Shown one piece after another: positions 42,826-51,969 of a DNA stretch of 64,000 bases. A program made the translations under genes and the position numbers. Source of the stretch: Actinomadura syzygii. GTDB lineage: Bacteria; Actinomycetota; Actinomycetes; Streptosporangiales; Streptosporangiaceae. The notes below the pieces were generated by a model. The model was not told where the DNA came from. It saw only the letters and a program-made list of their open reading frames with translations, and did no database searches. Location of the stretch: the NCBI RefSeq assembly GCF_008085905.1, contig NZ_VSFF01000001.1, positions 620,001 through 684,000 on the forward strand. The letters are read 5' to 3'. Within the stretch, counting starts at the first letter, position 1; each line of letters starts with the position of its first letter.

Positions 42826-44577
42826 GTGGTCACGCTGGCGGGCGACGGGTCCCCGCTGCGTTTCGAGATCCTCGGCCGTCCGGCCGCCTGGCGGGACGGA
42901 CGGGAGCTCGACCTCGGTCCCGGCAAGCAGCGGGCGGTGCTGGCCGTGCTCCTGCTGTCGCCCAACCGTCCGGTGCCGACGTCCTCGATCGTGGAGGCCG
43001 TGTGGGGCGACGAGCCGCCGGACAACGGGGTGAACGTCGTCCAGAAATACGTCGCCGGGCTGCGCCGCGTGCTGGAGCCGGAGCGTTCGCCGCGCTCTCC
43101 CGGACGCCTGCTGACGCTGACCGGCGCGGGGTACGCGCTGCGCGTCCCGCCCGAGGGCCTGGACGCCGAGCTCTTCCAGGACCGGGTGAGGGAGGCCCTC
43201 GCCGTCCGCGCGGCGGGCGACCCCGCGCGGGCCGAGTCACTGCTGCGGGACGCGCTGTCCGGCTGGCGCGGGACGGCGCTCGCCGGGCTGAACGGCTCGT
43301 TCTTCGACGCCGCCCGCGGCCGCCTGGACGAGGAGCGCGCCGCCGCGCTGGAGGCGTGCGCCGAGACCGGGCTGGAGCTGGGCGAGCACGCGCGGCTGGT
43401 GCCCGAGCTGATCCGGCTCGTCGCCGAGTACCCGCTGCGGGAGGGCTTCCGGTACCTGCTGATGCTGGCCCTCTACCGGTGCGGACGCCAGGCCGAGGCC
43501 CTCGCCGCCTACCGGGACGCCCGCGACTTCTTCGCCGACGAGTTCGGCGTCGAGCCGGGCGAGCAGCTCCAGAGCCTGCACGTCGGCATCCTCCGCGCCG
43601 ACCCCGCCCTGGCCCCTCCACCCGCACACGACACGCCACCCGCGCTCGCGGACACGCCGCCGGTGCCCGCGGACACACCGGCCGTGCCCGCGGTCACGCC
43701 GCTCGCACCCGCGGACGATCTTCCGGTGCCAGCCGCGGCGGGCGCGGCCGCGGCGGGGTTCGCGCCGCCTGATCCGCTCGCGGCGGTGCAGGTGCGGGCG
43801 GGGCACGTCCCGACGACGGTCGCCGCTCATTCGGCGGCGGCCGTCCAGCCGTGGTCCGGCGTCCCGGTGGTCGGCGCTGCGCCCGCCCTCGGATGGCCTC
43901 CGCCGCCCCCGGCGCCCGGCCGTCGGCGGTATCCGTGGGCCGTGCGGTGCGGTCTGATGCTGGCCCCGCTGCTCAGTTTCGGCACCCTGACCTGGGCCGA
44001 GGTCGCCTACTTCGCGGCGCGGCGCCGGAGCAGGACGCTCGGGATCATGTCCGTCGGCTACCTGGTGATGACGGTCGTCTTCTTCTACGGCACCGCGGCC
44101 ACGGACCCCGAGGCGACCGGCTGGTGGGACGTCCCGATGCTGTTCTCGGTGTTCGTGACGACGCTCGGCGGGAGCGTCCACGTCGCTCTGATCACCTCCG
44201 AGCCGTCGTCGCCGGACGGCCGGGACGAGCCCGGATCGGCGTTGGACGTTCCGCTGATCGAGCGGCGGGTCCGGCGCGACCAAGCGCGGTCGCTGGTGGC
44301 GCACCATCCGGCGGTGGCGCGGGAACTGCGGATCGGACGTCCCGACCTGACCCGGACGTTCGACGACGGCGGCCTGGTCGACGTCAACGCGGCGCCCGAG
44401 CACGTGCTCGCCGCGCTGCCGGGACTGGACCCGTACCACGCGAAACTGATCGTGCTGGCCCGGACGGCGCACGGCCCGCTCGCGTCCGTCGACGACCTCG
44501 CCGTCCGGGAGATCCTGCCGTTCCACACGGTGCACGCACTGCGCGAAACACTGATCGCCGTACCGCCGGACGCCTGA
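42826..44577 (+). CDS. SARP-type regulator fused to membrane helices and a helix-hairpin-helix end
   Basis: A 583-residue protein. Residues 1-100 are the SARP winged helix (LRFEILGRPAAWRDGRELDLGP, KQRAVLAVLLLSPNRPVP, VNVVQKYVAGLRRVLEP), 105-260 the BTAD helical domain, 265-350 a Pro/Ala linker. Then three hydrophobic segments (about 375-400, 405-425, 440-460) and finally a ComEA-like helix-hairpin-helix (VDVNAAPEHVLAALPGLDPYHAKLI, near 520-545). SARP factors normally end after BTAD; this fusion would tether a regulator to the membrane. GTG 42826 with GGAGG upstream is preferred; ATG 42712 adds an Arg-rich stretch. Confidence 0.75.
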   Translation: MVTLAGDGSPLRFEILGRPAAWRDGRELDLGPGKQRAVLAVLLLSPNRPVPTSSIVEAVWGDEPPDNGVNVVQKYVAGLRRVLEPERSPRSPGRLLTLTGAGYALRVPPEGLDAELFQDRVREALAVRAAGDPARAESLLRDALSGWRGTALAGLNGSFFDAARGRLDEERAAALEACAETGLELGEHARLVPELIRLVAEYPLREGFRYLLMLALYRCGRQAEALAAYRDARDFFADEFGVEPGEQLQSLHVGILRADPALAPPPAHDTPPALADTPPVPADTPAVPAVTPLAPADDLPVPAAAGAAAAGFAPPDPLAAVQVRAGHVPTTVAAHSAAAVQPWSGVPVVGAAPALGWPPPPPAPGRRRYPWAVRCGLMLAPLLSFGTLTWAEVAYFAARRRSRTLGIMSVGYLVMTVVFFYGTAATDPEATGWWDVPMLFSVFVTTLGGSVHVALITSEPSSPDGRDEPGSALDVPLIERRVRRDQARSLVAHHPAVARELRIGRPDLTRTFDDGGLVDVNAAPEHVLAALPGLDPYHAKLIVLARTAHGPLASVDDLAVREILPFHTVHALRETLIAVPPDA

Positions 44578-44582
44578 CATAG

Positions 44583-44617
44583 AAAGACCCCCGGCCACGT
44601 CATGGCCGGGGGTCTTT
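44583..44617. terminator. bidirectional hairpin terminator
   Basis: A perfect 15-bp stem (AAAGACCCCCGGCCA and TGGCCGGGGGTCTTT) with a 5-nt loop and T runs on both strands, between the convergent SARP and Fe-S genes. Confidence 0.9.
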
Positions 44618-44624
44618 TCGCGCG

Positions 44625-46772
44625 CTATTCGGCGGCGACGGGCTCCTTCTCCGGGGCCTTGCCCTCGCCCTTGATGGAGCGGATCAGCAACTGCGAGACG
44701 TCGACGACTTCGAGGGATTCCTTCGCGTCGCCGGAGTTCTTCTTCTCGTTGATCGCGTCACCGAGCATGACGAGGCAGAACGGGCAGGCCGTGGACACGG
44801 TGTCCGGATTGGTGGCGAGCGCCTCGTCCACGCGCTCGGTGTTGATGCGCTTGCCGATGCGCTCTTCCATCCACATCCGGGCGCCGCCCGCGCCGCAGCA
44901 GAATCCGCGGTCCTTGTGCCGGTGCATTTCCTGCGTCTTGACGCCGGGGACGGTCGCCATGATGTCGCGCGGCTGCTTGTAGACCTTGTTGTGCCGTCCG
45001 AGGAAGCACGGGTCGTGGTAGGTGATGTTCTCCTCGATCGGCGAGACCGGGGTGAGCTTCCCGGACTCCACCAGGTGCGCCAGCAACTGCGTGTGGTGGA
45101 CGACCTCGTAGTTCCCGCCGATCTGCGGGTACTCGTTGGCCAATGTGTTGAAGCAGTGCGGGCAGGTCGCGACGATCTTCTTCGCGCCCGCGTCGTTCAG
45201 CGTCTCGACGTTCTGCTGGGCGAGCATCTGGAACACGAATTCCATGCCGAGGCGGCGGGCCGGGTCGCCGGTGCAGGCCTCCATCGGGCCGAGCACCGCG
45301 AACTTCACGCCCGCGATGTGCAGCAGTTCCGCGACCGCCTTGGTGGTCTTCTTGGCGCGGTCTTCCAGCGCGCCCGCGCAGCCGACCCAGAACAGGTACT
45401 CGGTGTCCTCGGACACCTTCTCGTCGACGACGTCCACCTCGAAGTCGAGTTCCTCGATCCATTCGAGGCGCTTCATCTCGGACATCCCCCACGGGTTGCC
45501 CTTGTTCTCCAGGTTCTTGAGCATGACGCCCGCTTCGGACGGGAAGCTCGACTCGATCATGACCTGGAAACGGCGCATGTCCAGGATGTGGTCGATGTGC
45601 TCGATGTCGACCGGGCACTGCTCGACGCACGCGCCGCAGTTCGTGCACGACCAGAGGACGTCCGGGTGAATGACGCCGTCCTCGCCGACCAGTTCCTTGT
45701 CCACCTGCATGGCGAGCTTCTGCTCGGGGGTGAACGACGCCTGCTTCTCCTCGGACGCCGTGAAATACGGCGCCTTCGCGAGCGCGTGGTCACGCAGTTC
45801 CAGGATGAGCATCTTCGGCGACAGCGGCTTGCCGGTGTTCCAGGCCGGGCACTGGGACTGGCAGCGACCGCACTCGGTGCAGGTCGCCATGTCGAGGAGG
45901 CCCTTCCAGGTGAAGTCCTCGATCTTGCCGCGGCCGAAGACGTCCTCGTCCGGGTCGGCCTCCTCGAAGTCGAGCGGCTTGCCGCCCGACATCATCGGCT
46001 GCGCGGCGCCGAGGCCGTCCGGACGGCGCTTGAACATGACGTTCAGCGGGGCCAGGAAGATGTGCAGGTGCTTGGAATGCACGACGAACACGAGGAACAC
46101 CAGCGCGACGCCGATGTGCAGCAGCAGCCCGACCGACTCGACCACTTCGAGGGTGTCGTGGCTGAGGCCGTCGAAAAGGTGGCCGACCGTCCAGGAGAAG
46201 TAGGCGCCCTTTCCGTAGGCGAGGTTCCCGCTGGCGTACTCGGCGCCGCGGAAGAAGAACATCGTCCAGATCACGTTGAAGATCATGATCAGCGTGATCC
46301 ACGCGCCGGACAGGTGCGAGCCCTTGAACCGGGACGCGCGGCCGATCCGCTTCGGCGAGTTCTTGATCCGGATCGCGGTGAACACCAGCAGGCCCGCGGT
46401 ACAGGCGAGGGCGATGGTGTCCTGGACGAACCCGATCGGCGCCCACGTCTGGAGCCCCGGAATGTGCTTGTCGAGCCCGGCCAGCAACGCGACCGCGGCC
46501 TCCAGGTAGACCGTGATCAGCAGGATGAACGCCCACATCACCGCGGCGTGCGCGGCGCCCGCCACCGTCCACTTGAGCAGCTTGCGCTGCCCGAACACCT
46601 CGGTGACCTGCCCCTCCAGGTCGGCCTTCGGGTCACGCTTGACCTGCAGCACCCGATCGGGGTCGGGCTGCCCGCTCTTCGCGACGGTGTACAGGAACAG
46701 CACCCGCCGGCCGGCGAGCGCCATCGCGACCGCCGCTCCTGCGAGCCCAATGACCAACGTGATCCAGAACAC
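44625..46772 (-). CDS. membrane Fe-S oxidoreductase, EtfD-like
   Basis: A 715-residue protein. Six or so N-terminal membrane helices (5-235) contain His pairs able to bind haem (HAAVMW, HIGVALVFLVFVVHSKH). Two ferredoxin motifs follow, CTECGRCQSQCPA (298-310) and CTNCGACVEQCPV (376-388). Two cysteine-rich CCG modules end the protein (CTGDPARRLG with CPHCFN; HDPCFLGRH with GFCCGAGGARMW). The layout matches the mycobacterial EtfD type, which passes electrons from fatty-acid oxidation via ETF to menaquinone. GTG start with AGGAGG. Nearby thiolase and hydroxyacyl-CoA dehydrogenase genes agree with this role. Confidence 0.8.
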   Translation of the reverse strand: MFWITLVIGLAGAAVAMALAGRRVLFLYTVAKSGQPDPDRVLQVKRDPKADLEGQVTEVFGQRKLLKWTVAGAAHAAVMWAFILLITVYLEAAVALLAGLDKHIPGLQTWAPIGFVQDTIALACTAGLLVFTAIRIKNSPKRIGRASRFKGSHLSGAWITLIMIFNVIWTMFFFRGAEYASGNLAYGKGAYFSWTVGHLFDGLSHDTLEVVESVGLLLHIGVALVFLVFVVHSKHLHIFLAPLNVMFKRRPDGLGAAQPMMSGGKPLDFEEADPDEDVFGRGKIEDFTWKGLLDMATCTECGRCQSQCPAWNTGKPLSPKMLILELRDHALAKAPYFTASEEKQASFTPEQKLAMQVDKELVGEDGVIHPDVLWSCTNCGACVEQCPVDIEHIDHILDMRRFQVMIESSFPSEAGVMLKNLENKGNPWGMSEMKRLEWIEELDFEVDVVDEKVSEDTEYLFWVGCAGALEDRAKKTTKAVAELLHIAGVKFAVLGPMEACTGDPARRLGMEFVFQMLAQQNVETLNDAGAKKIVATCPHCFNTLANEYPQIGGNYEVVHHTQLLAHLVESGKLTPVSPIEENITYHDPCFLGRHNKVYKQPRDIMATVPGVKTQEMHRHKDRGFCCGAGGARMWMEERIGKRINTERVDEALATNPDTVSTACPFCLVMLGDAINEKKNSGDAKESLEVVDVSQLLIRSIKGEGKAPEKEPVAAE

Positions 46773-46850
46773 TGTTCCGTCCTCCTGGGGTACGGGCGAT
46801 GGCAGTCAGCGTAAGACTCGCGGCAGACCGCTTCTCACCCGGGGCCCGAA

Positions 46851-46865
46851 TACTACTCGGTAGTA
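46851..46865. promoter_or_regulatory. inverted repeat TACTAC-TCG-GTAGTA, operator candidate
   Basis: Perfect 6-bp arms with a 3-bp spacer, 79 bp upstream of the EtfD-like start, where a promoter is expected. TetR-type lipid regulators use sites of this shape; the regulator is not in the window. Confidence 0.5.
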
Positions 46866-47086
46866 GCTTATGCGTCACCCGCGCCCGGCCGGGGCCGCGC
46901 CCACGGAACGTCCATCCGCGCATCCGTACTCCGACCTGGCGTTCCTCTCATTCCCCCTACTTTAGGGATTCACGACACCGATGAATATCGCGTGGTTCCC
47001 GAGTCCATATCCGTAGACGGGCCCCGTCCAGCGGCGGTCCCGTCCAGCGGAACGTCACCGGACGATCGTCCAACGGAGGAACCAGT
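46866..47086. other. divergent promoter region
   Basis: Together with the upstream operator this forms a 314-bp gap between divergent genes. A second small inverted repeat, CCCTA-CTT-TAGGG, lies at 46955-46967. No gene is seen. Confidence 0.35.
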
Positions 47087-47674
47087 ATGACCGCGATGCC
47101 CGATCTCGCGCCCGCCGCCCGCCGGATGGCGGGCCTGCTCGCCGGCGTCCGCGACGCGCAGCTCGACGCGCCGACGCCCTGCGACATGCCGCTCAGCGCC
47201 CTGCTCGACCACCTGAACGGCCTGACCCTCGCGTTCACCTGGGCCGCCGAGAAGGAGTTCCCGGACGGGCCGTCGCAGCCGCCGTCCGCGGACGCGACCC
47301 GGCTCCCGCCCGACTGGCGGACCCGCATCCCCGCGCAGCTCGACGCCCTCGCCGCCGCCTGGCGCTCGCCCGACGCCTGGCAGGGCATGACCCGGGCCGA
47401 CGGCGTCGACCTGCCCGGCGAGGCGGCCGGACACGTCGCGATGAACGAGCTGGTCGTCCACGGCTGGGACATCGCCCGCGCCAGCGACCAGCCCTACGAG
47501 GTGGGCGAGGACGAGGTCTCCGCCTGCCTGGCCTTCGTGGCCCCCACCGTCGAACAGAGCGGCGGCGCCGGCATCGAGGGCCTCTTCGGCCCGGCGGTGG
47601 AAATCCCCTGCGACGCCCCTCCGCTGGACCGCCTGATCGGTATGACGGGCCGTGCCCCGTCCTGGACGGCGTAA
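47087..47674 (+). CDS. TIGR03086/mycothiol-dependent maleylpyruvate isomerase-like protein
   Basis: A 195-residue protein of the DinB/MDMPI fold found widely in actinobacteria. The N-terminal helical bundle contains a metal-type His in ALLDHLNGL (near 44) and the later motif GHVAMNELVVHGWDIARA (about 123-140) supplies further His ligands. Family members are metal-binding and some are thiol-dependent isomerases or transferases; the substrate here is unknown. ATG preceded by GGAGGAACCAGT. Followed by two strong hairpins. Confidence 0.8.
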   Translation: MTAMPDLAPAARRMAGLLAGVRDAQLDAPTPCDMPLSALLDHLNGLTLAFTWAAEKEFPDGPSQPPSADATRLPPDWRTRIPAQLDALAAAWRSPDAWQGMTRADGVDLPGEAAGHVAMNELVVHGWDIARASDQPYEVGEDEVSACLAFVAPTVEQSGGAGIEGLFGPAVEIPCDAPPLDRLIGMTGRAPSWTA

Positions 47675-47710
47675 GGCCACTCACCTGGACAAGACCTAAG
47701 CCGAGGCCAC

Positions 47711-47756
47711 GGTTCGTGCGGCCTCCGGGCGTGGCCGCCCTCCGGCCGCACGAACC
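47711..47756. terminator. hairpin 1 between convergent genes
   Basis: A perfect 13-bp stem (GGTTCGTGCGGCC and GGCCGCACGAACC) with a 20-nt loop, 37 bp after the MDMPI-like gene. Confidence 0.65.
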
Positions 47757-47758
47757 GC

Positions 47759-47817
47759 CGAGCAAGGGGCCGTTTCCCGAGCCGCGAACGCGGACTCGGG
47801 AAACGGCCCCTTGCTCG
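47759..47817. terminator. hairpin 2: 23-bp perfect stem
   Basis: Arms 47759-47781 and 47795-47817 pair perfectly over 23 bp, and the 13-nt loop itself contains CCGC-GAAC-GCGG. It immediately follows hairpin 1 and faces the thiolase gene, so it probably ends both convergent transcripts. Confidence 0.75.
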
Positions 47818-47828
47818 TGACGGGGGTT

Positions 47829-47848
47829 CCAGGGGGTCGCCCCCCTGG
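47829..47848 (-). terminator. short G-rich hairpin after thiolase gene
   Basis: CCAGGGGG and CCCCCTGG flank TCGC just downstream of the thiolase stop. The same GGGGGTCGCCCCC core occurs after dnaK at 54848-54867. Confidence 0.5.
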
Positions 47849-47849
47849 G

Positions 47850-49061
47850 CTAACACTTCTCGAATACGGCGGCCAAGCCCTGGCCGCCGCCTATGCACAT
47901 TGTTTCCAGGCCGAAGTGGGAGTCGCGGCGGTGCATTTCGCGGGCGAGGGTGGCGAGGATGCGGGCGCCGGTGGCGCCTACGGGGTGGCCTAGGGAGATG
48001 CCGGAGCCGTTGACGTTGACGCGGTCCCAGTCGGCTTCCTTGAGGTCCCATTCGCGGGTGACGGCGAGGACCTGCGCGGCGAACGCCTCGTTCAGCTCGA
48101 TGAGGTCGATGTCGGCGAGGGTGAGCCCGGCCCGGTCGAGGGCCCGCGCCGTCGCGGGGACGGGGCCGATGCCCATCGTGCGGGGCGGCACCCCGGCGCG
48201 GGCCCAGGACACGAGCCGGACGAGCGGCCGGAGTCCCAGCTCGGCGGCCCGCTCCGGGGTCGTGACGACGCAGGCGGCGGCCGCGTCGTTCTGCCCGCTG
48301 GCGTTCCCGGCGGTGACCGTGGCCTCGTCGTCGGTCTTGCCGAGGACGGCGGGACGCAGCTTCGCCAGCGTCTCCACGGTCGTGTCGGGACGCGGGTGCT
48401 CGTCGGTGTCGACGACCGTGTCCCCCTTGCGCGACCGGACGGTCACCGGGACGATCTCCTCCGCGAACGCGCCCGACTCCTGCGCCGCGACGGCGCGCTG
48501 GTGGGAGCGGACGGCGAGCTCGTCCTGCTCCCCGCGTCCGATGCCGTACTCGCGGCGCAGGTTCTCGGCGGTCTCCAGCATTCCGCCGGGCACCGGGTGG
48601 TTGGCGCCGCCCGCGGTGACCCGTCCCTGCGCGAGCGCGTCGTGCAGTTCGAGGGACGGCCCGCGGATGCCCCAGCGCGCGGCCGTCGTGTAGAAGGGCG
48701 CGTTGCTCATGCTCTCCACGCCGCCCGCGATGATCACGTCGCTGACGCCGGTCTGGATCTGCATGGCCGCGTTCACGACGGCCTGGAGCCCGGACCCGCA
48801 GCGCCGGTCGAGCTGGACGCCGCCGACCTCGACCGGCAGCCCGGCGTCGAGCGCGGCGACGCGGCCGATGGCGGGGGCGTCCGACGTCGGGTAGCAGTGC
48901 CCGAGGATCACCTCGTCGATCGCGTCGCCGGGCAGGCCGGTGCGTTCGACGAGCGTCCGGATGACGGTGGCGGCGAGCTCGGCGGCCTGGACGGTCTTCA
49001 GCACCCCGCCGAACCGGCCGATGGGAGTACGGAGCGGCTCGCAGATCACCGCGTCGCGCAT
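47850..49061 (-). CDS. acetyl-CoA acyltransferase (thiolase)
   Basis: A 403-residue thiolase. Catalytic features are the nucleophile Cys in DRRCGSGLQAV (near 88), NEAFAAQVL, His in GHPVGATGARI (near 357) and the second Cys in ETMCIGGGQG (near 387). It cleaves 3-ketoacyl-CoA in beta-oxidation or condenses acetyl-CoA. ATG 49061 is chosen for the AAGGAG upstream; an ATG ten codons earlier has no ribosome site. Divergent from the hydroxyacyl-CoA dehydrogenase gene, with which it would catalyse consecutive steps. Confidence 0.9.
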   Translation of the reverse strand: MRDAVICEPLRTPIGRFGGVLKTVQAAELAATVIRTLVERTGLPGDAIDEVILGHCYPTSDAPAIGRVAALDAGLPVEVGGVQLDRRCGSGLQAVVNAAMQIQTGVSDVIIAGGVESMSNAPFYTTAARWGIRGPSLELHDALAQGRVTAGGANHPVPGGMLETAENLRREYGIGRGEQDELAVRSHQRAVAAQESGAFAEEIVPVTVRSRKGDTVVDTDEHPRPDTTVETLAKLRPAVLGKTDDEATVTAGNASGQNDAAAACVVTTPERAAELGLRPLVRLVSWARAGVPPRTMGIGPVPATARALDRAGLTLADIDLIELNEAFAAQVLAVTREWDLKEADWDRVNVNGSGISLGHPVGATGARILATLAREMHRRDSHFGLETMCIGGGQGLAAVFEKC

Positions 49062-49214
49062 GGTGGCTCCTTGGACGTCGATGTCGGACATTAGGCAGGC
49101 TACGGCCCGGGACGCGAAGGGCGGCGCTCACCCTTCCGACCAGCGGGGGGTTGAATGCCAGGGAATCTTGGGAAATGCCGGGGAAGCCAGGAGTGGGCGA
49201 TCTAGGAGGCGGCG

Positions 49215-50753
49215 GTGGCGGAGTGGGCGCGGCGGGCGACGACGGTCCGGGTGGTCGGGACGGGGGCGATGGGACGCGGCATCGCGCAGCTCGCCGCGGC
49301 CGGAGGGCTGACGGTCGAGCTGGCGGACGTCCGGATAGAGGCGGTGACCAGCGCGGTCGAGTACATCGGCGGCATGTTCGACCGGCTCGTGAGCAAGGGG
49401 CGGATGGACGCGGGCGACGCGGCGCGGGCCAAGGAGAGGCTGCGTCCGGTGGGCGAGCCGCTCACGCCGTTCCAGGAATGCGATCTCGTGATCGAGGCCG
49501 TCCGGGAGGACCTGGACACGAAGCGGAAGCTGTTCGCGGCGCTGGAGGGCACGTGTCCTGAGCACACGATTCTGGCGACAAACACCAGTTCGCTGTCGGT
49601 GACGGCCATCGGCGCGGCGTTGAAGGACCCGTCCAGGCTGGCGGGACTCCATTTCTTCAACCCGGTGCCGTTGATGCGCCTGGTCGAGGTGATTCCGGGC
49701 GCGCGGACGGCCGACTGGGTCCCGGACGCGCTGGCCGACCTGGTGAGGCGTCTCGGTCATGAACCTGTGGTCGCCCCAGACGCGCCTGGCTTTCTCGTCA
49801 ACCACGCTGGGCGGGGGCTGGTGACAGAGGCTTTGCAGATCCTGTCCGAGGGCGCCGCCGAGCCCGTGGACATCGACCGGATAGCGCGCGACGTGCTCGG
49901 CCTGAAAATGGGTCCCTGCGAACTGCTCGACCTCACGGGGATGGACGTGTCGCACTCTGTCATGGAGTCCATCTGGGAGGGGTTCTATGGGGAGCCTCGG
50001 TTCCGTCCGTCCAGGATCGGGCGGGCTCGGGTCGATGCGGGGATGTTCGGGCGGAAGACGGGCGAAGGCTTCTACGAGTACGTAGACGGCGCCAAGCAGG
50101 AGCCGCCGGAGGTGACGGCACCGGTCGTGGAGCCGCGCCCTGTGTGGGTGCACGGGGATGTGCGCGAAGAACTGGGTGCGCTGCTTTCGACGTCCGGGGT
50201 GGAGGTCGAGCAAGGGGACGAGCCGTCCGGTCAGGCGATCGCCCTCGTCGCGCCGTTCGGACAGAGCACGCTTGGCGCGGCGCAAGCCGAGGGCCTTCCC
50301 GTGGAGCACACCTTGGGCCTTGACCCGTTCGGTGGGTTCTTCACTCGGCTCACTCTGTCGGTGCATCCGGGCGTTGACAAAACGGTTGGGCGCGCGGCTC
50401 TTGCAGCGCTCGTCTCCACGGGACGGTCCGTCAGCGTCGTCCGGGACGCGCCCGCGCCCGTCGCGCAACGCCTGCTCGCCGCCATCGTGAACGTGGGCTG
50501 CGGGATCGCGGAGCAGCGGCTCGCCCGTCCCGAGGACGTCGACACGGCGGTGCGGCTCGGCCTCGGCTACCCGCGCGGCCCGCTGGAGTGGGGCGAGCAG
50601 GCCGGGACGGAGCACGTCCTCGCGATCCTGCGCGGCCTGCACGCGGCGACCGGCGACCCCCGCTACCGGCCGAGCGGCTGGCTCACCGAACGGGCGGCGC
50701 TCGGCCTGCCCCTGACCGAGGCCGGGACCGCGCCGTCCGACCTCACGTCCTGA
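49215..50753 (+). CDS. 3-hydroxyacyl-CoA dehydrogenase with duplicated C-terminal domain
   Basis: A 512-residue NAD-dependent enzyme. Residues 10-190 are the NAD-binding domain (VRVVGTGAMGRGIAQLAAAGG; catalytic-region HFFNPVPLMRLVEV). Two C-terminal 3HCDH domains follow, at about 190-290 (APGFLVNHAGRGLVTEAL, GPCELLDLTGMDV) and 410-495 (AQRLLAAIVNVGCGIAE, GYPRGPLEWGEQ). This PaaH-like layout is typical of actinobacterial enzymes acting on long or modified acyl chains. GTG start with a perfect AGGAGG. A strong hairpin follows. Confidence 0.9.
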   Translation: MAEWARRATTVRVVGTGAMGRGIAQLAAAGGLTVELADVRIEAVTSAVEYIGGMFDRLVSKGRMDAGDAARAKERLRPVGEPLTPFQECDLVIEAVREDLDTKRKLFAALEGTCPEHTILATNTSSLSVTAIGAALKDPSRLAGLHFFNPVPLMRLVEVIPGARTADWVPDALADLVRRLGHEPVVAPDAPGFLVNHAGRGLVTEALQILSEGAAEPVDIDRIARDVLGLKMGPCELLDLTGMDVSHSVMESIWEGFYGEPRFRPSRIGRARVDAGMFGRKTGEGFYEYVDGAKQEPPEVTAPVVEPRPVWVHGDVREELGALLSTSGVEVEQGDEPSGQAIALVAPFGQSTLGAAQAEGLPVEHTLGLDPFGGFFTRLTLSVHPGVDKTVGRAALAALVSTGRSVSVVRDAPAPVAQRLLAAIVNVGCGIAEQRLARPEDVDTAVRLGLGYPRGPLEWGEQAGTEHVLAILRGLHAATGDPRYRPSGWLTERAALGLPLTEAGTAPSDLTS

Positions 50754-50755
50754 AA

Positions 50756-50789
50756 AGCCCGCGGGCCGCCAGAGCGGGGCCCGCGGGCT
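50756..50789. terminator. bidirectional hairpin terminator
   Basis: A perfect 12-bp stem (AGCCCGCGGGCC and GGCCCGCGGGCT) with a 10-nt loop between two convergent genes. Confidence 0.8.
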
Positions 50790-50796
50790 GGACGGG

Positions 50797-51969
50797 TCAG
50801 AACGGGAGTTTCGCGGGCGGGTTCGGCTTGGCGTCCGTCCATCCCGCCGAACGGCAGGCCATGTACTCGATGACGAAGCCGGGCTTCATCTCCGCGTACG
50901 GCCCGCCCGGGGCGGTGAGCACGGTCTGCGTGGACAGCAGCGCGCCGGTCCGCTCGTCGAAGACGATCACTCGGCGGAAGCGGTAGGTCCCCTGCTGGGC
51001 CTTCGGCGTGCCGAACTCGCCGGTCTCCGTCATGGCGCGGTCGTCGGCGCCGAGCGCGACGCCCCGGCGGCCCAGCGGATCGGTGACGCGGCCGATCTCG
51101 TGCACGCCCGGCTGGGCCGCCAGCGCCTTGATCAGACCGGCCCGCACCTTCGGCTGGACGGGCGTGGCCAGCAGGCCCGACACCCGCATGATCTTCATTG
51201 CCGCGAGGGCGCCGCGCCCGGAGTTCGACCCGCTCGGGTCGGCCCCCCGGGCCGCCTTGCCCTCCTGCTCCATCGCCTTCCCGCTCAGGAACAGCCGGGC
51301 GAGTTCGTTCGGGTCGGTCGGGAGGTTCTGCAGGTCCTCGACCGACTTGCCGATGATGAACTTCCCGCCGCCGCGAGGATCGACGCCCACGTTGGGGCCG
51401 TCCGAGGTCCACGCGGTCGCCTTGGTCGTGTACGTGGCGAAGTGATCGCCGGACCAGACGCGGATCCGCGCCGGCGACCCGGCCGCGCGCCACAGCGCCG
51501 CGTCCCGCGCGGTCTGCGGGTGGGCCGGGAGGTCGCGGCCGTAGTACGCCTCGCCCATGCCCGACTTCACGCCCGACCAGTTGAACGTCTCGCTGTGCGC
51601 GCCGAAGATCGCGTAGGTCCCGGTCTTCGCGCGCACCACGTACGCCTGGCCGCTGATCCTGTCGTCGTGCCAGTACTTGCCCATCGGCTGGAGTTCGGCC
51701 TTCTCCGCCGCCGCGAGCACCGCTCCCTTGCCCAGTTCGACGGTCGTGTGCGGAGCGGGCGACGACGAACCCGTGGCCGCGATCGCGACCGCGGCGGCCG
51801 CGCCGACCGCGACCACGCCCGCCCCAACCTTCAGCCTCCACCCGGTAGGCCGCCATCCGGACCGGAGGCGCGGCGCCTCGAACATCCGGACGCGGGCCTC
51901 GGTCGTCTCGGCCATCGTCGGGGGCACGGGCTCGCCGTACGCTTCGCGGACCGTCCGCAGGTCATCCAT
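50797..51969 (-). CDS. CU044_5270-family membrane protein, partner of ECF sigma factor
   Basis: A 390-residue protein with a cytosolic N terminus, one membrane helix (about 48-66) and a large external domain (70-390) with QAYVVRAKTGTYAIFG, YRFRRVIVFDERTGALLSTQTVL and a final CRSAGWTD. This matches the actinobacterial CU044_5270 family, whose genes regularly follow an ECF sigma gene; an anti-sigma role is plausible but unproven. Its start overlaps the sigma stop by 8 bp. Confidence 0.8.
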   Translation of the reverse strand: MDDLRTVREAYGEPVPPTMAETTEARVRMFEAPRLRSGWRPTGWRLKVGAGVVAVGAAAAVAIAATGSSSPAPHTTVELGKGAVLAAAEKAELQPMGKYWHDDRISGQAYVVRAKTGTYAIFGAHSETFNWSGVKSGMGEAYYGRDLPAHPQTARDAALWRAAGSPARIRVWSGDHFATYTTKATAWTSDGPNVGVDPRGGGKFIIGKSVEDLQNLPTDPNELARLFLSGKAMEQEGKAARGADPSGSNSGRGALAAMKIMRVSGLLATPVQPKVRAGLIKALAAQPGVHEIGRVTDPLGRRGVALGADDRAMTETGEFGTPKAQQGTYRFRRVIVFDERTGALLSTQTVLTAPGGPYAEMKPGFVIEYMACRSAGWTDAKPNPPAKLPF

